Source of the DNA: Streptomyces sp. NWU339
GTDB lineage: Bacteria; Actinomycetota; Actinomycetes; Streptomycetales; Streptomycetaceae
Direction: 5' to 3'
DNA length: 64,000 nucleotides
Assembly: GCF_003143855.1 (NCBI RefSeq)
Contig: NZ_QFRK01000004.1
Span: 126,605-190,604 of the forward strand
Below the pieces are notes generated by a model. It was not told the DNA's origin. It did not search any database and saw nothing but the letters and a program-made list of their open reading frames with translations. Position numbers and translations under genes: made by a program. Below are positions 30,279-39,095 of this stretch, in pieces. The first letter of the stretch is position 1. Every line of letters begins with the position of its first letter.

Positions 30279-31408
30279 GCCGCGATGACCGCGGCCGGTC
30301 CGCGGGCATCGGGGCCCTGTGCGTGCTCGCCGCCTCCGTGCTGTGGGGGACGACGGGCACGGCCGCCACCTTCGCCCCCGGCGTGGGCCCGCTCGCGATC
30401 GGCGCCGTCGCGATGGGCCTCGGTGGACTGCTCCAGGCCCTTCTCGCCGCCCCGCAGATCACCCGGCAGGCATCCCGGCTGCGCGACCGGCGCGGCACGG
30501 TCCTGCTCGGCGCCGTTTCGGTGGCGGTCTATCCCCTGGCGTTCTACAGCTCCATGCGCCTGGCCGGAGTCGCCGTCGGCACCGTCGTGTCCCTCGGCAC
30601 CGCACCACTGGCCTCGGCCGTGATCGAGCGTGTCGTGGACGGCCGCCGGCTCACCCGCCGCTGGATGCTCGCGGCCACCCTCGGCCTGCTCGGCACCGTC
30701 CTGCTCTGTGTCGCCGAAGCCGCCCGCGCCGCCGACGGCACGGGGCAGGCGTCCGCGGTGACCACCCTGCTCGGCATCGCCCTCGGCCTCGTCGCCGCCG
30801 CGACCTACGCCCTCTACTCCTGGGCCGCGCACCGGCTCATCACCCGCGAGATCTCCTCCCGGGCGGCGATGGGCGCCGTCTTCGGGATCGGCGGACTGCT
30901 CCTCCTGCCCGTCCTGCTGGCCACCGGCGCCCCGCTCGTCGCCTCCTGGACCAACGCCGCCGTCGGCACCTACATGGCGATCGTCCCCATGTTCGCCGGG
31001 TACGTCCTCTTCGGCCGGGGGCTCGCCCACGTGCCCGCCAGCACCGCCACCATCCTGTCGTTGCTCGAACCGGCCGTCGCGGCCGTCCTCGCCGTCCTCG
31101 TCGTCGGCGAACGCCTCCCCGCCGCCGGCTGGACGGGCATCGCCCTCGTCATCGCCTGCCTCGCCGTCCTCACCGCCCCCTCCCGCCGCCGCTCACGCGG
31201 ACAGTCGCGAAACACCGCGGGCCACGACGGCGTGGGAGGCCCGGAAGGGACGCAGGTCCCGGTCGGGGCCGCTGTGCTTGACGTGGCCGATGTGGCCGAT
31301 GCAGCCCTCGCGAGAACGCCGTGGCGTCGCCGCCGGACCGGCGGCGACGCCGAACGCCTCGCAGGGCGCCGGTGGGACCAGGGCGAAAGTCCCGGCACGG
31401 CGCGGTGA
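30275..31408 (+). CDS. EamA/DMT-family transporter
   Basis: The start GTG overlaps the TetR stop by four bases. Ten hydrophobic helices in two EamA repeats: CVLAASVLWGTTGTAATFAP in the first, LGIALGLVAAATYALYSWAA opening the second, and SLLEPAVAAVLAVLVVGERL near the end. DMT proteins export amino acids, sugars or drugs. Normal family proteins end at about residue 305 (LTAPSRRRSRG). Here the frame continues about 70 more residues of low-complexity sequence over a strong hairpin, so the native stop seems to have been lost or the tail is dispensable. Confidence 0.88.
   Translation: MSRDDRGRSAGIGALCVLAASVLWGTTGTAATFAPGVGPLAIGAVAMGLGGLLQALLAAPQITRQASRLRDRRGTVLLGAVSVAVYPLAFYSSMRLAGVAVGTVVSLGTAPLASAVIERVVDGRRLTRRWMLAATLGLLGTVLLCVAEAARAADGTGQASAVTTLLGIALGLVAAATYALYSWAAHRLITREISSRAAMGAVFGIGGLLLLPVLLATGAPLVASWTNAAVGTYMAIVPMFAGYVLFGRGLAHVPASTATILSLLEPAVAAVLAVLVVGERLPAAGWTGIALVIACLAVLTAPSRRRSRGQSRNTAGHDGVGGPEGTQVPVGAAVLDVADVADAALARTPWRRRRTGGDAERLAGRRWDQGESPGTAR
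31323..31351. terminator. Hairpin inside the 3' end of the EamA frame
   Basis: GGCGTCGCCGCCGG and CCGGCGGCGACGCC, perfect 14-base arms around a single A. It sits in the C-terminal extension of the transporter frame and probably marks the original transcription end. Confidence 0.55.
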
Positions 31409-31476
31409 AGCAGGAAGCCCCGGGAAGGATCGGCAGACCCGGGCCGGTGCTCCCGGACTTCAGGCCGGGGAGCACA

Positions 31477-32661
31477 TCAAGGCAGCGCCAGCATCCGCTC
31501 CAGGGCCAGCTTGGCGTACTCCTCGGTCTCCTTGTCGACCTCGATGCGGTTGACCAGGGTGCCCTCGGCGAGGGACTCCAGGGCCCAGACCAGGTGGGGG
31601 AGGTCGATGCGGTTCATGGTGGAGCAGAAGCAGACCGTCTTGTCGAGGAAGACGACCTCCTTGCCCTCGGGAGCGAAACGGTTCGCCAGCCGGCGCACCA
31701 GGTTCAGCTCCGTGCCGATGGCCCACTTGGAACCGGCCGGGGCCGCCTCCAGCGCCTTGATGATGTACTCGGTCGACCCGACGTGGTCGGCCGCGGCCAC
31801 GACCTCGTGCCGGCACTCGGGGTGGACCAGGACGTTCACGCCCGGGATGCGCTCGCGCACGTCGTTGACCGAGTCCAGGCTGAAGCGGCCGTGCACCGAG
31901 CAGTGGCCCCGCCACAGGATCATCTTCGCGGCCCGCAGCTCGTCCGCCGTCAGCCCGCCGTTCGGCTTGTGCGGGTTGTAGACGACGCAGTCCTCCAGGG
32001 ACATCCCCATGTCCCGCACCGCCGTGTTGCGGCCGAGGTGCTGGTCGGGGAGGAAGAGGACCTGCTCGCCCTGCTCGAAGGCCCAGTCGAGGGCGCGCTT
32101 CGCGTTGGAGGAGGTGCAGATGGTGCCGCCGTGCCTGCCGGTGAAGGCCTTGATGTCGGCGGAGGAGTTCATGTACGAGACGGGCACGACCCGGTCGGCT
32201 ATGCCGGCCTCGGTCAGCACGTCCCAGCACTCCGCGACCTGCTCGGCGGTGGCCATGTCCGCCATGGAGCAGCCGGCCGCGAGGTCCGGCAGGACGACCT
32301 TCTGGTCGTCGCCGGTGAGGATGTCGGCGGACTCGGCCATGAAGTGCACACCGCAGAACACGATGTACTCGGCCTGCGGGCGCGCGGCGGCCTCCCGCGC
32401 CAGCTTGAACGAGTCGCCCGTGACGTCGGCGAACTGGATGACCTCGTCGCGCTGGTAGTGGTGGCCGAGCACGAAGACCTTGTCGCCGAGCTTCTCCTTG
32501 GCGGCGCGGGCGCGTTCCACCAGGTCGGGGTCGGACGGCGAGGGCAGGTCGCCGGGACACTCCACACCGCGCTCGCTCCTCGGGTCGGCCTCCCGGCCGA
32601 GAAGCAACAGGGCGAGGGGCGTCGGCTGTACGTCGAGCTCCTGGGTCTGGGCGGTGGTCAC
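31477..32661 (-). CDS. nadA: Quinolinate synthase A
   Basis: 394 residues from GTG 32661 (AAAGGG upstream); longer versions add residues unlike the family. NadA condenses iminoaspartate with dihydroxyacetone phosphate, using a 4Fe-4S cluster, as the second step of de novo NAD synthesis. Visible features: FVLGHHYQRDEVIQFAD, EYIVFCGVHFMAESADIL with the first cluster Cys, AAGCSMADMATAEQVAECWD, ICTSSNAKRALDWAF, and VLVHPECRHEVV; the last Cys is in KTVCFCSTMN. nadB and nadC are not adjacent. It faces the erpA-type gene across a control region with two nested inverted repeats. Confidence 0.93.
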   Translation of the reverse strand: MTTAQTQELDVQPTPLALLLLGREADPRSERGVECPGDLPSPSDPDLVERARAAKEKLGDKVFVLGHHYQRDEVIQFADVTGDSFKLAREAAARPQAEYIVFCGVHFMAESADILTGDDQKVVLPDLAAGCSMADMATAEQVAECWDVLTEAGIADRVVPVSYMNSSADIKAFTGRHGGTICTSSNAKRALDWAFEQGEQVLFLPDQHLGRNTAVRDMGMSLEDCVVYNPHKPNGGLTADELRAAKMILWRGHCSVHGRFSLDSVNDVRERIPGVNVLVHPECRHEVVAAADHVGSTEYIIKALEAAPAGSKWAIGTELNLVRRLANRFAPEGKEVVFLDKTVCFCSTMNRIDLPHLVWALESLAEGTLVNRIEVDKETEEYAKLALERMLALP

Positions 32662-33022
32662 GACACGCACCCTTTCTGTTCTGCGGCTCGCCGAGCCGTG
32701 AGGAACGGCCCGGCGGGACAAGCGGGACACCGGTTCGACGACTTCTCGTCGAATTGACGCTATTTATCATATCCGGTTCACGTCACTTTGACGACGGCCA
32801 TAGCGTCCATGTGACGTGAATCCCGGCGCCCCGCTGTTCATTCCCGAAGCCCCGCCGGAACGATTCCGAAGGGGCGTCGCATGGACCGTTTTCCGCCCGA
32901 CGGGGCGTGTGCGAGCATGAAGACGGAGCCGAGAGAACAAGCTCCCGGCCCGGAATGAATCCGCGCCCCCGCCGGTTGCAACCGTCGGCAAGCAGTCTCC
33001 GTACAACCCGGGAGAGATGTAG
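32662..33022. promoter_or_regulatory. Divergent control region of nadA and the Fe-S carrier gene
   Basis: 361 bases without a gene. On the minus strand TATGAT followed by AAATAG (near 32760-32770) is a good -10 for nadA and is the most AT-rich point of this region. The nested repeats listed separately lie over its -35 area. The plus-strand gene should have its own promoter near 32900-33000, not resolved. GGGAGAG before 33023 is its ribosome site. Confidence 0.55.
32756..32820. promoter_or_regulatory. Nested inverted repeats over the nadA promoter
   Basis: TTCACGTCAC (32777-32786) and GTGACGTGAA (32811-32820) form perfect ten-base arms, 24 bases apart. A second pair GACGCTAT (32756-32763) and ATAGCGTC (32800-32807) interlocks with them. 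Such nested sites suggest a repressor that loops or binds as a tetramer. NAD-responsive control is an inference from the neighbouring gene. Confidence 0.5.
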
Positions 33023-33379
33023 ATGTCCGTATCGGACGAGACCACCACCGCCACCGACGGCATCATCGTGACCGACGCCGCCGCGGCGAAGGTCAAGGCG
33101 CTGCTCGACCAGGAAGGCCGTGACGACCTCGCGCTGCGCGTCGCCGTCCAGCCCGGTGGCTGCTCCGGCCTGCGCTACCAGCTCTTCTTCGACGAGCGTT
33201 CCCTCGACGGCGATGTGGAGAAGGACTTCGACGGGGTGAAGGTCGTCACCGACCGGATGAGCGCCCCGTACCTGGGCGGCGCCACCATCGACTTCGTCGA
33301 CACCATCGAGAAGCAGGGCTTCACCATCGACAACCCGAACGCCACCGGCTCCTGCGCCTGCGGCGACTCCTTCAGCTGA
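33023..33379 (+). CDS. erpA: A-type iron-sulfur cluster carrier (ErpA/HesB/IscA)
   Basis: 118 residues, typical length. The three cluster-binding cysteines are in place: C47 in QPGGCSGLRYQ, and C111 and C113 in GSCACGDSFS. IIVTDAAAAKVKALLDQEG is the usual N-terminus. It passes Fe-S clusters to target enzymes; its divergent neighbour NadA is itself a 4Fe-4S enzyme, which makes the pairing meaningful. Monocistronic, followed by two hairpins. Confidence 0.93.
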   Translation: MSVSDETTTATDGIIVTDAAAAKVKALLDQEGRDDLALRVAVQPGGCSGLRYQLFFDERSLDGDVEKDFDGVKVVTDRMSAPYLGGATIDFVDTIEKQGFTIDNPNATGSCACGDSFS

Positions 33380-33391
33380 GCCGGGCCCTTC

Positions 33392-33415
33392 CCGTCCGGG
33401 ACCCCTCCCGGACGG
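33392..33415. terminator. Terminator after erpA
   Basis: CCGTCCGGGA / TCCCGGACGG, perfect ten-base stem with the loop CCCC, 13 bases past the stop. Confidence 0.85.
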
Positions 33416-33431
33416 AACGGCACGGCGCATG

Positions 33432-33472
33432 ACGAAGGCGGCGACCCCCTCCGACGGGACCGCCGCCTTCGT
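33432..33472. terminator. Second terminator between convergent genes
   Basis: ACGAAGGCGGCG / CGCCGCCTTCGT, perfect 12-base stem with a 17-base loop. It probably ends transcripts of the minus-strand gene that stops at 33496. Confidence 0.75.
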
Positions 33473-33495
33473 GCTGTCCGGAGGTCCTCAGTGCT

Positions 33496-35808
33496 TCATC
33501 GCGTCCTGCCGGAGGAGGGCGCCGTGGGCAGTCGCGCGCCGTCCTTGTGCAGCGGCACCGGCTCGCCGTCGGCGTCCACCACCTCACGGGTGCCCAGCGG
33601 TGCGTCGAGCCGCACCGTCTGCTGGTACTGCCTGGCGATCAGGATGCACACCTTGTCCGGCCGGGACGTCTCGGTCACGGTGACGGCGACCCGGCCCCCG
33701 CGCTCGCTCGCCGTCGCCTCGTAGTCGGCGCACACCCCGCCCGTGAAGGTCACCGTCAACTCGCTGCCCTCGGCGGTGTAGCCCTCGACCCCGACCTCGC
33801 GCGTGGACGGCGCCGAGGTCGGCTCGTCGCCGTCGCCCGGCTCGGCGGGCCGCCCCGGGCCGGACTCCCCGGGCCGCTCCCCGGAGGTGAGGTACTCCGG
33901 ATCGACCGCCGGGTAGGTCACCGTGCCGCCGTCCTGCGAGGCCGTCGGCCGCGTCTCGAACAGCCAGGACGGTACGAGCGTCTGCCGCCCGTCCACCGAG
34001 TGCGCGGCCAGCCCGAACACCGCCTCGTCGACGGTGACCGTGCCCTCGGCCGGCAGGGGCGTCGCCGTGACACACGGCTCCGACTGCTCCTGCTGCTCAC
34101 CCTCCAGCGGTACGGGAGTGGCGCAGCCGCCGATCTCCGCACGGTCGCCGGCGCCCGGTGCCGTGTTCATCAGCTCCAGCGCCTTCTCGGCGCTCACCAC
34201 GGGGTACGTGTCGCCCTTCACCGGCGTCGACAGCCGGCCGCTGCCGCCGACGACCTCGCCTCCCGCGCCGACGACCACGCCGGTCGTCCAGCCGTGCGTC
34301 GGCAGCCCGCCGACCTCGGGTTCCGCGTTCACCACCCGCTTGACGCCCATGACCTGGCTCGCGTCGAGCTTCGCGTCGTCCTGGCCCAGCGCCTTCAGCA
34401 CGGGCGCGGCGGCCTTCCGCGCGGCCTCCTCGGTCGCCGCCGGATCCCCGCCGATCGGCGGCGTCCGGCACGTCCCGCCCGTGCAGTCGTCGGTGCCCTG
34501 CGCGTACCGGCTGAACGTCCAGGTGCCGGGGGCGTCCCGGTCCACCCGCAGCGTGGGCCCGCTGCCGTCCTTGCCGCCGATCCGCCAGGAGTCGCCCTCC
34601 GCCACCGGCTTGCCGTCGACGTCGAGCGCCTTCGCCAGCCTGACCACCTGCGCCTCGGTGATCTGCCCTCGGGCGTGGTAGACCGGCGCCGAGTCGGGGC
34701 CGCCGGGGAGAGCGCCGTCGGCGCGGTAGGCGGCGCCGTACGGGTTGGGCTCACCGGGCGCGATGCCGTGCGGTCCGCCCCCGGCGTAGGCGTCGAGGGC
34801 GAGCGGCGGGGGAGTGGCGTCCCCGTTCGCCCCCGGAGTCGCACCGCCGCCCGACCCGCCGGCGGCACTGGCGGCGAGGTAGGCTCCGCCGCCCCCGACC
34901 AGCAGCACGGCCGCGGCCACCGACGCGACCAGCACCGGCGACCGCCGCCACCCGGCCCCACCGCGACCGTCCTCACCACCGTCTCCGCCACGACCGGCGC
35001 CCCCGGGCTCCGGGCGGACGGCCGCCCGCGGGGCGCCGACTTCCGGGACGGCGGGCTCGGATGCTCCCGCGTCACCCTCCGGCACCTCGGCCCCGCCGCC
35101 CACGGCCTCCGGCTGCCCGTCCCGGTCCGGACGGGTCCCACCGGGTTCGCTCCCGGGTGCCTCGGGCTCGCCCTTGGGGGTCTTCGCGTCCTCGGGCTCC
35201 GGCGTCGACGGCTCGGCGGCGCCGGCCCGCGTGGCGTCGGCCTTCGCGTCGCCGGCCTCCGGAGCCCCGGCCTCCGGTTCTTCGCCCTGCTCCTGGTCGG
35301 CCGTCGGGGGCTCGCTCTTCGGAGCCCGGTCCTTGCCGCTGCCCGCCTCCGCGGCTGCGGTTTCCGGTGCGGGGCTGTCCGTGCCGTCCGCCGAGGGGGC
35401 CTCGGGCTCGCCTTCCGGGAGCTTCGTGTCCTCGGGCTCCGGGGGCTGCGGCTCGGCGGTGCCGGCCTTCGCGTCGCCGGAGTCCGGGCCTTCGGACTCC
35501 GGCTGTCCGGCCTGGGGCCGAGGGGTCTGCGCGAGGCCGTTCTCCGGGCCCTCGCCGCCGTCGGCCTGCGGGGCGGCGGCTTCCCCTGCCGGGACGGTAC
35601 CCGGGGCGTCCGCCGACGGCTCCGGCGCCTTCCCGGCATCGGTCTCGACGGAGGCCTCGGGCGTGGCGGAGCCGGACGCGGGGGTGCCCGGGGCCTGCTG
35701 CTCCGGGGCGCCCTTCGTCGCGCCGTCGGCCGAAGCGCCCCCGGTGTCGCGCGCGCTGCCGGAGGCCCTCGCCCCGGCGTCGTCGTTGTCGGGCCGCTCG
35801 GTGTTCAC
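33496..35808 (-). CDS. Large membrane-anchored protein with a disordered acidic N-terminus
   Basis: 770 residues, family not recognised by name. Residues 1-285 are low-complexity, rich in Pro, Glu, Ala, Gly (repeated units like PEPEDAKTPKGEPEAPG and PEPEDTKLPEGEPEAPS). One membrane helix lies near 290-315 (SPVLVASVAAAVLLVGGGGA). The remaining 450 residues would be outside the cell: a repeated-looking globular part with EKALELMNTAPG, a CATPVP...EPCVTATP pair of cysteines, and VDPEYLTSG. The long N-terminus would be cytoplasmic, an unusual place for such a tail. No enzymatic motif seen. Monocistronic. Confidence 0.8.
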   Translation of the reverse strand: MNTERPDNDDAGARASGSARDTGGASADGATKGAPEQQAPGTPASGSATPEASVETDAGKAPEPSADAPGTVPAGEAAAPQADGGEGPENGLAQTPRPQAGQPESEGPDSGDAKAGTAEPQPPEPEDTKLPEGEPEAPSADGTDSPAPETAAAEAGSGKDRAPKSEPPTADQEQGEEPEAGAPEAGDAKADATRAGAAEPSTPEPEDAKTPKGEPEAPGSEPGGTRPDRDGQPEAVGGGAEVPEGDAGASEPAVPEVGAPRAAVRPEPGGAGRGGDGGEDGRGGAGWRRSPVLVASVAAAVLLVGGGGAYLAASAAGGSGGGATPGANGDATPPPLALDAYAGGGPHGIAPGEPNPYGAAYRADGALPGGPDSAPVYHARGQITEAQVVRLAKALDVDGKPVAEGDSWRIGGKDGSGPTLRVDRDAPGTWTFSRYAQGTDDCTGGTCRTPPIGGDPAATEEAARKAAAPVLKALGQDDAKLDASQVMGVKRVVNAEPEVGGLPTHGWTTGVVVGAGGEVVGGSGRLSTPVKGDTYPVVSAEKALELMNTAPGAGDRAEIGGCATPVPLEGEQQEQSEPCVTATPLPAEGTVTVDEAVFGLAAHSVDGRQTLVPSWLFETRPTASQDGGTVTYPAVDPEYLTSGERPGESGPGRPAEPGDGDEPTSAPSTREVGVEGYTAEGSELTVTFTGGVCADYEATASERGGRVAVTVTETSRPDKVCILIARQYQQTVRLDAPLGTREVVDADGEPVPLHKDGARLPTAPSSGRTR

Positions 35809-35986
35809 CGCATCGCTCCTTCGGCTGCACAGCTGTCCCTGAAGACCCTTCCCGGTCGCACCGGGACTGCTGGTGGGTCGTATCCCGTATCCCCCTCACG
35901 GGGGACGGCGATGGGACGCAGCGGGGGAGCGCACGGTTCCCGTCCGGTTCCCCGGGAGCCGTGAACCTGGCCGGCGGGGGTCCGAC

Positions 35987-36196
35987 TCAGTCGCCGTAAT
36001 CCGACATCGCGTCCAGCAACCGCGCCGAGGACGACGGCACGGACACGCCGTGGATCAGGGACGGGGGCACCGGCCGGGTGTCGCCGCGGTCCGGCGCCGT
36101 CCAGCGGGAGGCCATCCGGGCGCAGTCGCCGCGCAGCGACTCCAGGTCGCCTTCGAGGTCGGCCTGTGTGGGGGCGTGGACCTTGAGGTTCGTCAT
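35987..36196 (-). CDS. Small hypothetical protein
   Basis: 69 residues, ATG 36196. Begins MTNLKVHAPTQADLEGDLES and ends LLDAMSDYGD; soluble, mixed charge, one likely N-terminal helix. No family assigned. The short upstream region is shared with the divergent adoK gene. Confidence 0.5.
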   Translation of the reverse strand: MTNLKVHAPTQADLEGDLESLRGDCARMASRWTAPDRGDTRPVPPSLIHGVSVPSSSARLLDAMSDYGD

Positions 36197-36326
36197 AACG
36201 GCACCGTACGCATGCCGAAGGTCACGAAGAAAGATCTACTATCGGGTAGTTTCGTCGGCTTCAAGTGGGCGGCTCGCACCCGGTAGCGTGGGGTGTCAAT
36301 CCCCCTCCCTCAGGAGAGTCCACGCC

Positions 36327-37301
36327 GTGCGCATCGCAGTCACCGGCTCCATCGCCACCGACCACCTCATGACGTTCCCCGGGCGCTTCTCCGACCAACT
36401 CGTCGCGGACCAGTTGCACACGGTCTCGCTGTCCTTCCTGGTCGACCAGCTGGACGTGCGCCGGGGCGGCGTGGGCGCGAACATCGCCTTCGGCATGGGC
36501 CAGCTCGGCACCCGGCCGATCCTCGTCGGCGCCGCGGGCTCCGACTTCGACGAGTACCGGGCCTGGCTGGACCGGCACGGCGTCGACACCGCGTCCGTCC
36601 GCATCTCGGAGACGCTGCACACCGCCCGCTTCGTGTGCACCACGGACGCCGAGCACAACCAGATCGGCTCCTTCTACACGGGCGCGATGAGCGAGGCCCG
36701 GCTGATCGAGCTGAAGACCGTCGCCGACCGGGTGGGCGGCCTCGACCTGGTCCTCATCGGCGCCGACGACCCGGAGGGCATGCTCCGGCACACCGAGGAG
36801 TGCCGCTCGCGGGGCATCCCGTTCGCCGCCGACTTCTCCCAGCAGATCGCCCGGATGGACGGGGAGGAGATCCGCATACTGCTGGACGGGGCGACCTACC
36901 TCTTCTCCAACGAGTACGAGAAGGGGCTCATCGAGACCAAGACGGGCTGGACCGACGCCGAGATCCTCGCCAGGGTCGGCCACCGCGTCACCACCCTCGG
37001 CGCCCGGGGCGTACGCATCGAACGCGCCGGTGAGGACCCCGTCGAGGTCGGCTGCGCCCAGGAGGAGCGCAAGACGGACCCGACCGGCGTGGGCGACGCC
37101 TTCCGCGCCGGGTTCCTGTCCGGACTGGCCTGGGGCGTCTCACTGGAGCGCGCCGCGCAGGTCGGCTGCATGCTCGCCACCCTGGTCATCGAGACCGTCG
37201 GCACCCAGGAGTACCAGCTGCGCCGCGCCCACTTCATGGAGCGCTTCGCACAGGCCTACGGCGACGAGCCCGCGGCCGAGGTGCAGAAGCACCTGGCCTG
37301 A
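36327..37301 (+). CDS. adoK: Adenosine kinase (PfkB family, actinobacterial AdoK type)
   Basis: 324 residues from GTG 36327 behind CAGGAG. It closely follows mycobacterial AdoK over its whole length: IAVTGSIATDHLMTFPGRFS, SLSFLVDQLDVRRGGVGANI, ISETLHTARFVCTTD, and the catalytic Asp D257 in DPTGVGDAFRAGFLSG. It phosphorylates adenosine to AMP for purine salvage in the cytoplasm. The resemblance is to ribokinase-like rather than eukaryotic adenosine kinases. A TACTAT at 36237-36242 is a possible -10, without a clear -35. Confidence 0.92.
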   Translation: MRIAVTGSIATDHLMTFPGRFSDQLVADQLHTVSLSFLVDQLDVRRGGVGANIAFGMGQLGTRPILVGAAGSDFDEYRAWLDRHGVDTASVRISETLHTARFVCTTDAEHNQIGSFYTGAMSEARLIELKTVADRVGGLDLVLIGADDPEGMLRHTEECRSRGIPFAADFSQQIARMDGEEIRILLDGATYLFSNEYEKGLIETKTGWTDAEILARVGHRVTTLGARGVRIERAGEDPVEVGCAQEERKTDPTGVGDAFRAGFLSGLAWGVSLERAAQVGCMLATLVIETVGTQEYQLRRAHFMERFAQAYGDEPAAEVQKHLA

Positions 37302-37340
37302 CGCCCCCTTCGGGCTCCCCGGCCCGGAGCAGGCGCCCGC

Positions 37341-38732
37341 TCAGGAGAGCCGGCGGACCACATAGGCCGAGCCGTGGTCCGCCGTCTCCTCTCCCACGTA
37401 CTCCTGCCCGCGCATCTCGCACCACGCCGGGATGTCCAGCCGGGCCGCCTCGTCGTCCGCGAGGACCCGTACCGTGCCGCCCACCGGCACGTCGCCGATC
37501 ACCTTGGCCAGCTCGATCACCGGGATCGGGCAGCGCCGGCCCAGCGCGTCCACCACCAGGGCATCGCTTCCCCCGTGGACGAGCTCCGCGGCCCCCGCCG
37601 CCACCGGAGCCCCCAGCCTCTCCCGCACCTCCGCCACCACCCGGGGCAGGACGGTCAGGAACCGCTCGACGTCCTCGGAGTCCGCCCCCGGCGGCAGCGA
37701 GACGCGGACGTTGCCCTCGCTGAGCACCCCCATCGCCCTCAGCACATGGCTCGGGGTGAGCGTGCTGCTGGTGCACGAGGAACCGGACGACACGGAGAAA
37801 CCCGCGCGGTCCAGCTCGTGCAGCACCGTCTCCCCGTCGACGAAGAGACACGAGAAGGTGACGATCCCCGGCAGTCGCCGCTGCGGATCGCCGACCACCT
37901 CCACGTCCGGCACCAGGGCCGGCACCCGCGTCCGGATCCGCTCCGTCAGGTCCCGCAGCCGGGCCGCCTCCTCGGCCGCCTCGGCACGCACCGCCCGCAG
38001 CGACGCCGCCGCGGCCACCACCGCCGGGATGTTCTCGAACCCGGCCGCCCGCCCCGACTCCCGTTCGTCCAGCGGTCCCTGGGGAGCGAACCGCACCCCC
38101 TTGCGCACCACGAGCAGCCCGACCCCCGACGGGCCGCCCCACTTGTGGGCGCTCGCCGTGAGCAGCGACCAGTCACCCGCCACCGGCTTCCAGCCCAGCG
38201 ACTGGGCCGCGTCCACCAGCAGCGGTACGCCGGCCGCCCGGCACGCCTCGGCCACCTCGGCCACCGGCTGCACGGTCCCCACCTCGTGGTTGGCCGACTG
38301 GAGGCAGGCCAGCGCGGTGTCCGGCCGCAGGGCCTGTGCGTACGCCGCGGGATCCACGGCGCCCGTACGGTCCACCGCGACCTCGGTGACCGAACCGCCC
38401 CCGGCCCCGTGCGCTTCCGCCGTATGGAGGACCGACGAGTGTTCGACCGCGGACACGATCAGGTGCGATCCGACGCGCCGCCGCCCGGCCAGCGCCCCCT
38501 CGATCCCGATGTGCACCGCCCGGGTGCCGGACGGGGTGAACACCAGCTCGTCCGGACGGCATTCCACCGCCTCGGCGGCCGCCTCGCGCGCCGCGTCCAG
38601 CAGCAGCCGGGCCCGCCTGCCCTCCCGGTACAGCCGTGCGGGATCCGCCCACCCCTCGTCCAGTGCGGCCAGCAGGGCCTGACGGCCGACGGGGTGGAGC
38701 GGGGCGGCGGACGCGGCGTCAAAGTAGGCCAT
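37341..38732 (-). CDS. Cysteine desulfurase fused to a TusA/SirA sulfur-carrier domain
   Basis: 463 residues. Residues 1-375 are a NifS/IscS-type PLP enzyme: SAVEHSSVLHTAEAHG (His), LLVDAAQSLGW, the PLP lysine in TASAHKWGGPSG, and the persulfide cysteine in SSGSSCTSSTLTPSH. Residues about 390-463 are a TusA domain with the sulfur-carrying motif DALGRRCPIPVIELAK. The fusion would hand persulfide sulfur directly from desulfurase to carrier. Acceptors could be tRNA thiolation, molybdopterin or cluster assembly. No suf or isc genes adjoin. Single gene on the minus strand, divergent from ctaC. Confidence 0.92.
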   Translation of the reverse strand: MAYFDAASAAPLHPVGRQALLAALDEGWADPARLYREGRRARLLLDAAREAAAEAVECRPDELVFTPSGTRAVHIGIEGALAGRRRVGSHLIVSAVEHSSVLHTAEAHGAGGGSVTEVAVDRTGAVDPAAYAQALRPDTALACLQSANHEVGTVQPVAEVAEACRAAGVPLLVDAAQSLGWKPVAGDWSLLTASAHKWGGPSGVGLLVVRKGVRFAPQGPLDERESGRAAGFENIPAVVAAAASLRAVRAEAAEEAARLRDLTERIRTRVPALVPDVEVVGDPQRRLPGIVTFSCLFVDGETVLHELDRAGFSVSSGSSCTSSTLTPSHVLRAMGVLSEGNVRVSLPPGADSEDVERFLTVLPRVVAEVRERLGAPVAAGAAELVHGGSDALVVDALGRRCPIPVIELAKVIGDVPVGGTVRVLADDEAARLDIPAWCEMRGQEYVGEETADHGSAYVVRRLS

Positions 38733-38981
38733 ACGGCAACGTTAAGGCGTGGCCCGGCTGCCGAGCGGCCGGGGGCCGTGCCCCTCGGCGGTTCCGCCAC
38801 GGGGAGGGGCGAACGGCCGGGCTTTCCATACCCACCGCGCCCTCACCGCACACCCGCCCGCCTGCCGAGTCCCCCGTGCGAGCGGTACTTTCGGGCGACG
38901 GGGCATCCCCTCTCCCTCCCTTCGGGGTGACGGGCGGCGCGTATGCCCCCCTCCCCGCGACCCCCCGGAAGGCGTCGGCTA

Positions 38982-39010
38982 GGGTTTGGTCCGCATAAAC
39001 ATCCAAACCC
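38982..39010. promoter_or_regulatory. Inverted repeat upstream of ctaC
   Basis: GGGTTTGG and CCAAACCC, perfect eight-base arms 13 bases apart around CCGCATAAAC, about 86 bases before ctaC. It does not match a Rex site (TTGTGAA...TTCACAA). The remainder of 38733-39095 holds no gene and must carry both divergent promoters. Confidence 0.4.
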
Positions 39011-39095
39011 CTGCCCGACGCAGGGCGGCGACCGACCGGTGAGAAGGACAGGCCGCAGCCGTACAGCGCGGGCGAGACTCTCGGGAAGGCGCTAC

